NCBI RefSeq assembly: GCF_001641335.1
Contig: NZ_LVEM01000001.1
Span: 153,428 to 217,427, forward strand
Direction of reading: 5' to 3'
Origin: Bradyrhizobium stylosanthis
GTDB lineage: Bacteria > Pseudomonadota > Alphaproteobacteria > Rhizobiales > Xanthobacteraceae
Length of the DNA: 64,000 nt
A model generated the notes under the pieces. That model ran no database searches. It saw only the letters and a list, made by a program, of their open reading frames with translations, and was not told the DNA's origin. Position numbers and translations under genes: made by a program. Within the stretch, counting starts at the first letter, position 1; each line of letters begins with the position of its first letter. Shown in pieces: positions 8,831 to 15,977 of this stretch.

Positions 8831-9428
8831 TCTGCAGACGGTCATCCTCACACTGTCGGTCGCTTACGCCGTCATCGGTGCGCTGCTGCTGGTCGTGCTG
8901 GTCTATGCGCGGCTGCATTGGTCGCTGAAGGCGGTCGCGGTGGTCGTCACCAGCGCGTTCTACGTCGTCAGCTTCACCGAAATGCGCGGCCTGCTCGGCT
9001 GGGCCAGCACGGATAGGCTGCCGGCGTCCTTCAAGCTGCTGAAGGCCCGCATCGTCGAGCCTCATTCGCTGGAAGGCGATCCCGGCTCGATCTATTTCTG
9101 GGTCGAGGCGCTGGACGAGGACAATCGCCCGAGCGGCATCCCGCGCGCGTTTCGCGTGCCCTACGATGACCGGCTGGCCGACAAGACCCATGCCGCCGAG
9201 AACGAGATCGCGCTCGGACATCCGCAAGGCGGCCGCGCGGCCGATTTCGGCGGCGGCGACGGCAGCCTGATCGACATGGTCCGGGAATATGTGACGCCGA
9301 AGACCATCCTGGAGACCACCGGCGGCGATTCCTCCACCGGCGAGTTCAATGCCCCGCCGGCCGGTGCCCAGGGCGCCGTGTTCACGCCGATCCCGCCGCC
9401 CCGGATGCCGCCGAAGGACGAGCAATAG
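8823..9428 (+). CDS. Two-helix membrane protein of the channel operon
   Basis: A GTG start overlaps the previous gene by 8 bases. The 201-residue product has two closely spaced helices at the N-terminus ('VAYAVIGALLLVVLVYARLH' and 'LKAVAVVVTSAFYVVSF'). An outside or cytoplasmic domain of about 110 residues follows, ending in a Pro/Gly-rich tail. I do not recognise the family. Its tight overlap with the channel genes says it belongs to the same complex. The segment 'SIYFWVEALDEDNRPSGIPR' looks like beta strands. A gap of 117 bases without visible signals separates it from the phosphoesterase gene. Confidence 0.8.
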   Translation: MSNLQTVILTLSVAYAVIGALLLVVLVYARLHWSLKAVAVVVTSAFYVVSFTEMRGLLGWASTDRLPASFKLLKARIVEPHSLEGDPGSIYFWVEALDEDNRPSGIPRAFRVPYDDRLADKTHAAENEIALGHPQGGRAADFGGGDGSLIDMVREYVTPKTILETTGGDSSTGEFNAPPAGAQGAVFTPIPPPRMPPKDEQ

Positions 9429-9545
9429 GCCCTTCACCATCGCGGCAGGGACACGCTGGAAAACCCTGGCGCGCCGGAGCATCCTGTTGACCTCCCTCAA
9501 TTTGGCCTTATCGGCTTCCAATAAGGATTTGAGGGTGGAGGGTGC

Positions 9546-10286
9546 GTGCTTCTCGCTGTCTTGTCGGATATTCACGGTAACAGGCAGGCGTTCGAGGCCT
9601 GCCTGAAGGTTGCCCGCGCCAGGGGCGCCGAGCGCTTCATCCTGCTCGGCGACTTCGTCGGCTATGGCGCCGATCCGGAATGGGTCGTGGATACGGCGAT
9701 GGAGCTGGTTGCGCAGGGGGCTGTTGCCGTGCGTGGCAATCACGACCAGGCGGTCAATTCCTCGTCCGAGACCATGAATGCCGAGGCGCAGATCGCGATC
9801 GAATGGACCCGCGGCCGGCTCGACGCCGCGCAGCGGCGATTCCTGGCCGACCTGCCGATGCTGGTGGAGGACAGCGATCATCTGTTCGTGCACTCGGAGG
9901 CCTCCAGCCCGCAGCGCTGGCACTATGTCCGATCGACCGTGGACGCCGCCAAGAGCCTGATTGCGACGCCCGCCCACGTCACCTTTTGCGGCCACATCCA
10001 TCGTCCGGCGCTCTATTCGATGTCGGTGACGGCGAAGATGACGAGCCTCGTGCCCAAGACCGATGTTGCGGTGCCGCTGCTGCGCGGACGGCAATGGCTG
10101 GCGGTGCTGGGCGCGGTCGGCCAGCCGCGCGACGGCGATCCGTCCGCGGCCTTCGTGCTTTTCGACACGGTGTCGTGCCAGATCACCTATTGCCGCGTGC
10201 CCTACGATATCGAGACGGCCGCGAGCCGGATCCGCGAGAACGGCCTGCCGCCTTGGCTCGCCGACCGCCTGTCGCAAGGGCGCTAG
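9546..10286 (+). CDS. Metallophosphoesterase (YfcE/calcineurin-like)
   Basis: This is a binuclear-metal phosphoesterase of 246 residues. Metal ligands are visible in order: 'SDIHGN' (D8, H10), 'GDFVGYGADP' (D37), 'GNHD' (N66, H67), a His in 'FVHSEAS' and 'GHIHRP' near the end. The start is a GTG; an ATG is not available close by. Proteins of this family hydrolyse phosphodiesters or dephosphorylate phosphoproteins. Standing directly before a Ser/Thr kinase gene with 5 bases between them, it is a plausible opposing phosphatase, which is an inference. Confidence 0.9.
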   Translation: MLLAVLSDIHGNRQAFEACLKVARARGAERFILLGDFVGYGADPEWVVDTAMELVAQGAVAVRGNHDQAVNSSSETMNAEAQIAIEWTRGRLDAAQRRFLADLPMLVEDSDHLFVHSEASSPQRWHYVRSTVDAAKSLIATPAHVTFCGHIHRPALYSMSVTAKMTSLVPKTDVAVPLLRGRQWLAVLGAVGQPRDGDPSAAFVLFDTVSCQITYCRVPYDIETAASRIRENGLPPWLADRLSQGR

Positions 10287-10291
10287 AAGCG

Positions 10292-11725
10292 ATGCCGAAA
10301 CCCCTGGTCAGCTCAGGCGCGGTGATCGACGGCTACACCATCGGCGAATGCGTCCATGCCGGCGGCATGGCGACGTTGTGGACCGTCACCCATCCCGGCA
10401 TCGACGTACCGCTGCTGATGAAGATCCCGCGGGTGTCGGAAGGCGAGGACCCCGCCGCGATTGTCTCCTTCGAGATGGAGATGATGATCCTGCCGCGGCT
10501 TGCGGGGCCGCACGTGCCGACGTGCTTCGGCACCGGCGATTTCGCGCATCAGGCCTATGTCGTGATCGAGCGCATCGCCGGGACCACGCTCTACAAGCGG
10601 CTGCCCGACCTGCCGCTGCCGTACGACGAGGCGCGGCAGCTCGTCGCCAAGGTCGCAACCGCGCTTGCCGATCTGCACCGGCAGAACGTGATCCATCACG
10701 ACATCAAGCCGAGCAGCATCATGTTCCGCGAGAGCGGCGAGGCGGTGCTGATCGACTACGGCCTGTCGCACCACGATCATCTGCCCGATCTGCTGCAGGA
10801 GGAGTTCCGCCTGCCTTACGGCACCGCGCCCTACATGGCGCCGGAGCGGCTCCTGGGCGTGCGCGACGATCCGCGCAGCGACCTGTTTTCGCTCGGCGTG
10901 CTGCTCTATTTCTTCACCACGGGCGAGCGTCCCTTCGGCGAGGGCGAGACGCTGCGCGCGATGCGACGCAGGCTCTGGCGCGATCCGCATCCGCCGCGCG
11001 CGCTTCGCGCCGACTATCCGGCCTGGCTCCAGGAAGTGGTGCTGCGGTGCCTGGAGATCGAGCCGGTGTGGCGCTATCCGACCGCCTCGCAGCTCGCCTT
11101 CGATCTTGCCCACCCGGACAAGGTCAAGCTCACGACCCGCTCGGAGCGGCTGAAGCGCGATCCGCTCAGCGTCGCCTGGCGGCGCCGCTTCAACCAGGGC
11201 GTCATGGCGCCGCGCGCGAAATCGGATGTCGCAGCCCAGATCGCATCGAGCCCGATCCTTGCGGTCGCGCTCGACACGGCGGAAGGCGCCCCGGAGCTGA
11301 ATGAAGCGCTGCGCATCACCACCGAGCGCATTCTTGCCACGCTGCCCTCGGCGCGGCTCGCCTGCGTCAACGTCCTCAAGCTCAACCGCATCGCGATCGA
11401 CCGGACGCTGGACGAGCAGGGCTCCAACAAGCATATCGACCGCATGGTCGCGCTGCGCCATTGGGCGACGCCGCTCAAGCTCGATGAGAGCCGGCTGTCG
11501 GTTCACGTGCTGGAAGCGGTCGACCCTGCGGCGGCGCTGCTGGAATTCGCCGAGATGAACTCGGTCGACCATGTCATCATCGGGGCGCGACAGAACTCGT
11601 TCAGGCGGACCTGGCTCGGCAGCGTCTCGGCCAAGGTGGCCGCAGAGGCGAGCTGCACCGTCACCGTGGTGCGGCCGCCGCGGATGGCTGCAGCGAAACC
11701 GGACACCGGCGTGGTATGGGGCTAG
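10292..11725 (+). CDS. Ser/Thr protein kinase fused to UspA domain
   Basis: The 477-residue product has an N-terminal Hanks-type kinase domain (about 12-285): ATP lysine in 'PLLMKIP' (K44), catalytic loop 'HHDIKPSSIMF' (D137, K139), metal loop 'IDYGLS' (D155), and 'YGTAPYMAPERL' and 'SDLFSLGVLLYFF'. Two changes are notable: the loop Asn is Ser142, and DFG reads DYG. The C-terminal part (about 325-468) is a universal stress protein domain ending 'DHVIIGARQNSFRRTWLGSV', the ATP-binding region. There is no transmembrane helix, so it is cytoplasmic. It is the last gene of the channel operon and may control the channel by phosphorylation. Confidence 0.92.
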   Translation: MPKPLVSSGAVIDGYTIGECVHAGGMATLWTVTHPGIDVPLLMKIPRVSEGEDPAAIVSFEMEMMILPRLAGPHVPTCFGTGDFAHQAYVVIERIAGTTLYKRLPDLPLPYDEARQLVAKVATALADLHRQNVIHHDIKPSSIMFRESGEAVLIDYGLSHHDHLPDLLQEEFRLPYGTAPYMAPERLLGVRDDPRSDLFSLGVLLYFFTTGERPFGEGETLRAMRRRLWRDPHPPRALRADYPAWLQEVVLRCLEIEPVWRYPTASQLAFDLAHPDKVKLTTRSERLKRDPLSVAWRRRFNQGVMAPRAKSDVAAQIASSPILAVALDTAEGAPELNEALRITTERILATLPSARLACVNVLKLNRIAIDRTLDEQGSNKHIDRMVALRHWATPLKLDESRLSVHVLEAVDPAAALLEFAEMNSVDHVIIGARQNSFRRTWLGSVSAKVAAEASCTVTVVRPPRMAAAKPDTGVVWG

Positions 11726-11731
11726 GACGGA

Positions 11732-11923
11732 TCAGGCCGCATGGGCGGTGTGGGCGACGCGCTTGCGTCGGATCGGCCAGGAGAACTGAGGACCGGGCTC
11801 GCCGTGATCCGCGCTGCCGCCAAAATACTGGATGATCTCGCGGCAGGGCTCGCAATTGAAAAGGTTACGCGACGCGGATGCCTTGGTCATTTCCTTCAGG
11901 CAGTTCGGGCAGTGCGGTTTCAT
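11732..11923 (-). CDS. Small zinc-ribbon protein
   Basis: The 63-residue product begins 'MKPHCPNCLKEMTKASASRN' and continues with a second knuckle, 'FNCEPCREIIQYFGG'. The two CxxC pairs 16 residues apart fit a zinc ribbon. The C-terminus is basic and has no known domain. It is convergent with the kinase gene, ending 6 bases from that stop. It is the last of four small or medium genes on the minus strand (12963 to 11732). A regulatory or RNA-binding role is possible, but nothing shows it. Confidence 0.65.
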   Translation of the reverse strand: MKPHCPNCLKEMTKASASRNLFNCEPCREIIQYFGGSADHGEPGPQFSWPIRRKRVAHTAHAA

Positions 11924-11947
11924 GGCTCAAGTCCGGAAAGAGAATTG

Positions 11948-12127
11948 TCAGTGCCGGCGCGGTGACTGGAATGGGTGGTCCAGCTCCGCCGCCTCGGGCC
12001 CGCTGTCGTCGCCCCGCTCGCCTTCGGGGCGTTCGAGCCGGCCGAAGAAATCGTCGAGGTTCGGATGCGGACGCCGCGGAATACGGCACCTGCGTTTCGG
12101 CTGACGCTTCACGAGGGCGATCCGCAT
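11948..12127 (-). CDS. Possible 59-residue basic small protein
   Basis: The frame starts with ATG 5 bases after the stop of the small membrane protein upstream. It reads 'MRIALVKRQPKRRCRIPRRP' and continues 'NLDDFFGRLERPEGERGDD', basic first and acidic after. Low-complexity charged composition like this can also arise from chance ORFs in high-GC DNA. The tight spacing to the 12133-12273 gene is the main support. No family is recognised. Confidence 0.35.
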   Translation of the reverse strand: MRIALVKRQPKRRCRIPRRPHPNLDDFFGRLERPEGERGDDSGPEAAELDHPFQSPRRH

Positions 12128-12132
12128 GGGCG

Positions 12133-12273
12133 TCAGGCCCGATTGCGGTCGCGACGGATGCTGCGAGCCGAGCGTGCCGGGGCTTCGACCGGTCCGGCCG
12201 ACGGGCCGAACACAACGAACGCACAAAAACCAAGCCACAACGCCACGCCAGTCCAAACCAGGGTCGTCGTCAT
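12133..12273 (-). CDS. Small single-pass membrane protein, 46 residues
   Basis: The start at ATG 12273 follows GGGAGC. The product has one clear membrane helix, 'TTLVWTGVALWLGFCAFVVF', then a Pro/Ala-rich stretch and an Arg-rich cytoplasmic end, which sets an outside-to-inside topology by the positive-inside rule. Small proteins of this layout often modulate larger membrane complexes. It lies 90 bases downstream of the PH-like membrane protein gene on the same strand, so both may be one transcript. The function is unknown. Confidence 0.6.
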   Translation of the reverse strand: MTTTLVWTGVALWLGFCAFVVFGPSAGPVEAPARSARSIRRDRNRA

Positions 12274-12299
12274 GATGTGCTCCCGCGAAAACAGGCAGG

Positions 12300-12316
12300 A
12301 ATCACTTGCAGTGATT
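12300..12316. promoter_or_regulatory. Short perfect inverted repeat upstream of small membrane gene
   Basis: AATCACT and AGTGATT face each other across three bases (TGC). The site is 27 bases upstream of the 46-residue gene start at 12273 on the minus strand and could be an operator there. No regulator can be assigned. Confidence 0.35.
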
Positions 12317-12363
12317 TGCACGAATCAGTGAAGCCCGGATGAGTACGGGTCGCGGTTGCAATT

Positions 12364-12963
12364 TTAGGCATTGCGCGCTGCAGCGCCCGTAGGACCCGCA
12401 GCTTTTTCCGGATGCGACCGCCGTGTCCCGCCGGCGCGCGCAGCTTCGAGGATATCGCGCAGGCGCGAGGCGTCGCGAACGCAGCGAAACCCGTAGCGGC
12501 CGGTGTAGTCGGTATCGGGCGAGCGGGTCGATCGCCCGGAGGCGAAGTTGAGGTGGCCGGCGCCACGGCCGATGTCGAGGATTTCGAAAACTGCATCCAT
12601 GGCCTCGAGCGGCGTCTGGCTGACGGTCCGCCGGCCCCAGGCCGTTCGCAGGATGAGCGCGCGGAGATCGGTGATCAGATAGAGCGTCTGCAGGTCCTGC
12701 AGCAGCATCACCAGCGGGGCCGCAACCATCGCGATCCCGAGCATCAGAAGAGGGTGGGCTGCCTGGTCGATCCAACCGGCCTCGACGGCGACGATCGTCA
12801 GCAACAGCCAGGGACATCCGATCCACCAGAGCCATCGCCACATCATCATGCGGGCGAGGCCGTCGGGCTGGCCCTGCCAGATCACCCGCTCGCCGTCCTG
12901 CAGGGCCTCGTCGCGCAGGCGCCGCAGACCTGCGGAAAACAGCGTGTCGCGGATTTCGTCCAT
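12364..12963 (-). CDS. PH-like domain membrane protein
   Basis: The ATG at 12963 gives a 199-residue protein starting 'MDEIRDTLFSAGLRRLRDEA'. Longer in-frame extensions upstream are shadows of rpe. The segment 'LQDGERVIWQGQPD' before two membrane helices ('MWRWLWWIGCPWLLLTIVAV' and 'HPLLMLGIAMVAAPLVMLL'), then 'TLYLITDLRALI', is the layout of bacterial PH-domain (bPH_2-like) membrane proteins. The C-terminal third, rich in Arg and Gly, has 'FEILDIGRGAGHLNFASG'. The function of this family is mostly unknown; it probably sits in the inner membrane. Confidence 0.75.
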   Translation of the reverse strand: MDEIRDTLFSAGLRRLRDEALQDGERVIWQGQPDGLARMMMWRWLWWIGCPWLLLTIVAVEAGWIDQAAHPLLMLGIAMVAAPLVMLLQDLQTLYLITDLRALILRTAWGRRTVSQTPLEAMDAVFEILDIGRGAGHLNFASGRSTRSPDTDYTGRYGFRCVRDASRLRDILEAARAGGTRRSHPEKAAGPTGAAARNA

Positions 12964-13012
12964 TGCTGTTGGTCGCGGCGGCCGCAAGGCCGGTTCGGAT
13001 CGCGAAGCGCCG

Positions 13013-13714
13013 TCAGATGGCTTCGCCGCGCGCACCGAGCGCCGCGTTGCGGATGGCGGCGATGTTGGTCTTGTAGGCGTCCTGCGTGCCGCCCTTGAAC
13101 ACCGAGGTGCCGGCGACGAAGGCGTTGGCGCCGGCAGCCGCCAGCGGGCCTGCGACATCCGGGCCGACACCGCCATCGACCTCGATGTCGATCGGACGGC
13201 CCGCCGTCATCGCGCGAATGTCGCGGATCTTGGAGATCGCCGAGGGGATGAAGGCCTGGCCGCCGAAGCCGGGATTGACCGACATCACCAGCACGAGGTC
13301 GACGAGGTCGAGCACGTATTCGAGCGCGCTGATCGGCGTGCCCGGATTGAGCGAGACGCCGGCCTTCTTGCCGAGCGCGCGGATCGCCTGCAGCGAGCGG
13401 TGCAGGTGGGGACCGGCCTCCGCATGCACCGTGATGTGGTCGCAGCCGGCCTTCGCGAAGGCCTCGAGGTAGGGATCGCAGGGCGAGATCATCAGATGCG
13501 CGTCGAAGATCTTCTTGGTGTGCGGGCGCATCGCCTTGATGACGTCGGGGCCGTAGGAGATGTTCGGAACGAAATGCCCGTCCATCACGTCGAGATGGAT
13601 CCAGTCGGCCCCGGCAGCATCCACCGCGCGCACCTCCTCGCCGAGCCTGGAGAAATCCGAGGCCAGGATCGAGGGCGCGATGGCCAGGGGGCGGTGGGCG
13701 AAGGCTTGGGTCAT
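13013..13714 (-). CDS. rpe: Ribulose-phosphate 3-epimerase
   Basis: This enzyme interconverts ribulose 5-phosphate and xylulose 5-phosphate in the pentose phosphate and Calvin pathways. The TIM barrel shows all family marks: '[10 protein letters not shown]' at the start, '[19 protein letters not shown]' with metal-binding His and Asp, '[12 protein letters not shown]', '[13 protein letters not shown]' and 'EVDGGVGPD'. The length of 233 residues is standard. The gene is monocistronic here, divergent from the EF-hand gene, with 180 bases upstream before that gene's sigma-54 site. Confidence 0.97.
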   Translation of the reverse strand: MTQAFAHRPLAIAPSILASDFSRLGEEVRAVDAAGADWIHLDVMDGHFVPNISYGPDVIKAMRPHTKKIFDAHLMISPCDPYLEAFAKAGCDHITVHAEAGPHLHRSLQAIRALGKKAGVSLNPGTPISALEYVLDLVDLVLVMSVNPGFGGQAFIPSAISKIRDIRAMTAGRPIDIEVDGGVGPDVAGPLAAAGANAFVAGTSVFKGGTQDAYKTNIAAIRNAALGARGEAI

Positions 13715-13894
13715 GGCGCTGTTCCCGTGGCGGCCGTGAAAGATGGATGTCGCCTAACATGGGCCTCTGCGGCGGGCAATGCAGGGGCGGCGTGCTTCCT
13801 GTGGGCGGAAATTTCTGCCGTCGGCGGCATGAATTGCCGATGTTCCCACGGGCTCCGCGGCGCGGCGACCGCGGATTTCATTGAGCTTTTTGCG

Positions 13895-13911
13895 CTGGCA
13901 CGACGCTTGCT
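13895..13911 (+). promoter_or_regulatory. Sigma-54 (RpoN) promoter, perfect match
   Basis: The sequence CTGGCACGACGCTTGCT matches the sigma-54 consensus TGGCACG-N4-TTGCW at every fixed position, with GG and GC at -24 and -12. The predicted transcript start is about base 13922, giving a leader of about 44 bases before the EF-hand gene at 13966, whose start has GGAG at 13955-13958. An enhancer-binding activator should therefore control this gene; none lies in the window. Confidence 0.8.
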
Positions 13912-13965
13912 GACTTCATCTGCAGGACATTGGCTGCGGCGCGCCGCATCGGTTGGAGTTGTGCA

Positions 13966-14766
13966 ATGTTGTTCGCCCTTGGCGCCGTCTCGAGTGCGCT
14001 CGACGCGATCCAGTCGCTGACGAACTCGAAGTCGTCCTCGTCGACGCAGAAGTCCGGCGCCTCGCAGGGCGCGGCGGCCAATCCCTTCGCGATCGACAGC
14101 AGCAACAGCTTGAGCAGCGGGGCGACCTCGTCGGTCAATGCCGGCAAATGTCCGCAGATCGCGCCGGAGACGATGAACGCGTTGTTCGCCGCGCAGAGCC
14201 AGTCCTCGGACGGAAGCAGCAGCGCGACGAGCTCGGCCTCGTCCAGCTCGACGTCCTCGACCTCGTCGAGCCGCGATGCTGCGCTGAAGCACCTGTTCTC
14301 GCAGATCGATGCCGACGGCGACGGCAGCATCACCAAGTCGGAATTCGAGGGCGCACTGGGCGCAGGCGGCACCAACCTGGCGCAGGCCGATGACGTGTTC
14401 TCGAAGCTGGATGCAAATGGTGACAACAGCGTCAGCCTGGACGAGATGTCGAAAGCGCTGAAGAGCGGTCATGGCGGCCACCACGCCCATGGCGCGAGCG
14501 GCGCGGGCGATGCCTCCGGCAACGGCTCGGATTCCTCGTCGTCGTCGGGCGGCGGCTCGACCTCGACCACGACGACGAACGCCGACGGCTCGACCACCAC
14601 CACCGTCAGCTATGCCGACGGCTTCAAGATGTCGACCACGGTGCCGGGCGCCAACTCCGCCCGCAGTTCGGCCTATGACCTGTTCGCGCAGTTGATGCAG
14701 CAGCAGGGCGGGCAGGGGCAGGGCGGCTCGGCCGCCGCCGGCTCGTCGATGTCGATGAGCGTGTGA
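13966..14766 (+). CDS. EF-hand calcium-binding protein with Ser-rich linkers
   Basis: The 266-residue product starts 'MLFALGAVSSALDAIQSLTN'. Two canonical EF-hand loops are present: residues 115-126 ('DADGDGSITKSE') and 149-160 ('DANGDNSVSLDE'), both with ligands at positions 1, 3, 5 and 12. Long Ser/Thr/Gly-rich linkers flank them, and the C-terminus has Gln/Gly runs and Met-Ser repeats. The N-terminus is a weak or atypical signal, so secretion may use a non-Sec route or not occur. The gene has a perfect sigma-54 promoter and no operon partner. The role is unknown. Confidence 0.88.
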   Translation: MLFALGAVSSALDAIQSLTNSKSSSSTQKSGASQGAAANPFAIDSSNSLSSGATSSVNAGKCPQIAPETMNALFAAQSQSSDGSSSATSSASSSSTSSTSSSRDAALKHLFSQIDADGDGSITKSEFEGALGAGGTNLAQADDVFSKLDANGDNSVSLDEMSKALKSGHGGHHAHGASGAGDASGNGSDSSSSSGGGSTSTTTTNADGSTTTTVSYADGFKMSTTVPGANSARSSAYDLFAQLMQQQGGQGQGGSAAAGSSMSMSV

Positions 14767-14794
14767 GCGCGAAGCTTTTTCCGCAAATGAAGCT

Positions 14795-14896
14795 GTCATG
14801 CCCGCGCAGGAGGGGAATCCAGCATTCTGCGGCCTCTCGGCTTAACCACGCCTGTCTCTGGAATACTGGATCGCCCGGTCTTCGCCGGGCGATGAC
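14795..14896. repeat. Dispersed palindromic repeat
   Basis: The element is bounded by GTCATGCCCG and CGGGCGATGAC, inverted near-copies, with a second inner pair around AATCCAGCATTCT and GGAATACTGGAT. It lies between convergent genes. It belongs to the same general group as the GTCATTCC- or GTCATGCC-bounded elements at 31481, 36081, 42837 and 46211. Confidence 0.6.
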
Positions 14897-14926
14897 GCGC
14901 GACGTGCGGTTGAGAGGCACGCGCCC

Positions 14927-15943
14927 CTACGCGCCGAACCGATCCTTCCACGCCGGCTGCGCGCCGGGGAACGGCAGCGCCGTCGCGCTGTAGACGCCGC
15001 GGGCGATCGCGCGCGCGACGACGTTGGCGGCGACCGTTCCGAGCTCGGTGAGGCCGGCCAGCGGCTCGATCGACTTCTCGCCGGTCGCAGCCGCAAACAG
15101 CACGTCGCCGTCGGTCGGCGCGTGCACCGGATAGATCGCGCGGGCAAAGCCGGTGTGGGCGATCATGGCCAGCCGTTTGGCCTGGGGTTTGGTCAGTGCC
15201 GCGTCGGTGACGACGGCGCCGATGGTGGTGTTTTCGCGCGCCGCTGCGGCGGGACCGCCCTTGATGCGCATCGCCAGCATGTCGGGCGTGAATTTGGGCG
15301 GCAGGCCGTGCCCGCCGAACTCGTCGTTCTCCTCGAACGGCGCGGCCCAGAACCACGGTCCTTCGCCGACGGTCGCGCTGCCGACCGCGTTGACGACCAT
15401 GATGGCGGCGACCTTGATGCCGTTGTCGAGAACCGCTGACGCCGAGCCCAGTCCGCCCTTGAAGGTCGCGGTGGTTGCGCCGAGGCCCGCGCCGACGCTG
15501 CCTTCCGCATAGTCGTGACCGGCGGCCACCGCCGCCTCATAGCCGAGATCGCGATAGGGGGCGAAGCGGCCCCAGTTCTTGTCGCCGCCGTTGAGCAGGT
15601 CGAACATGATCGCACCCGGCACCAGCGGGATCACCGCGCCCCGGATATTGAGACCGCGGCCCTGCTCGGCGAGCCAGGCCTGCACGCCGCCGCCGGCCTC
15701 GATCCCGAAGGCGGAGCCGCCGGACAGCGCGATCGCATCGACGCGCTCCTGCGTGCTGGCAAGATCGAGCAGCGAACCCTCGCGCGTGCCGGGGCCGCCG
15801 CCGCGCACGTCGATCGCCGCGATCGCGGGCGAGTCGAAGATGATCGCGGTCGTGCCGGAGCCGACCTTCGCATTCTCGGCGTGGCCGACGCGAACGCCGG
15901 CGATGTCGGTGAGCAAATTTTTCAAGGCCGGCACTCCATGCAC
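14927..15943 (-). CDS. P1 family (DmpA/NylC-type) N-terminal nucleophile peptidase
   Basis: This is a member of peptidase family S58, Ntn-type hydrolases that cleave themselves to expose a Thr or Ser nucleophile. The core is visible: 'GVRVGHAENAKVGSGTTAII', 'VRGGGPGTREGSLLD', 'ALSGGSAFGIEAGGG' and the probable autocleavage site 'ENTTIGAVVTDA', where Asn-Thr precedes the new N-terminus as in NylC. Length is 338 residues. The start is a GTG. Substrates in this family include aminopeptidase peptides and nylon oligomers; the real one here is unknown. It is followed downstream by a palindromic repeat. Confidence 0.9.
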   Translation of the reverse strand: MHGVPALKNLLTDIAGVRVGHAENAKVGSGTTAIIFDSPAIAAIDVRGGGPGTREGSLLDLASTQERVDAIALSGGSAFGIEAGGGVQAWLAEQGRGLNIRGAVIPLVPGAIMFDLLNGGDKNWGRFAPYRDLGYEAAVAAGHDYAEGSVGAGLGATTATFKGGLGSASAVLDNGIKVAAIMVVNAVGSATVGEGPWFWAAPFEENDEFGGHGLPPKFTPDMLAMRIKGGPAAAARENTTIGAVVTDAALTKPQAKRLAMIAHTGFARAIYPVHAPTDGDVLFAAATGEKSIEPLAGLTELGTVAANVVARAIARGVYSATALPFPGAQPAWKDRFGA

Positions 15944-15977
15944 TTGCTGTCTGCGATAGCGCAGAGATGCCGCCGGC

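Noticed and set aside
12848..14020. 390-residue plus-strand ORF
   Set aside because: It runs antisense to the PH-like protein and rpe, both with clear family motifs. Its Arg/Ala/Gly-rich composition is typical of a shadow frame.
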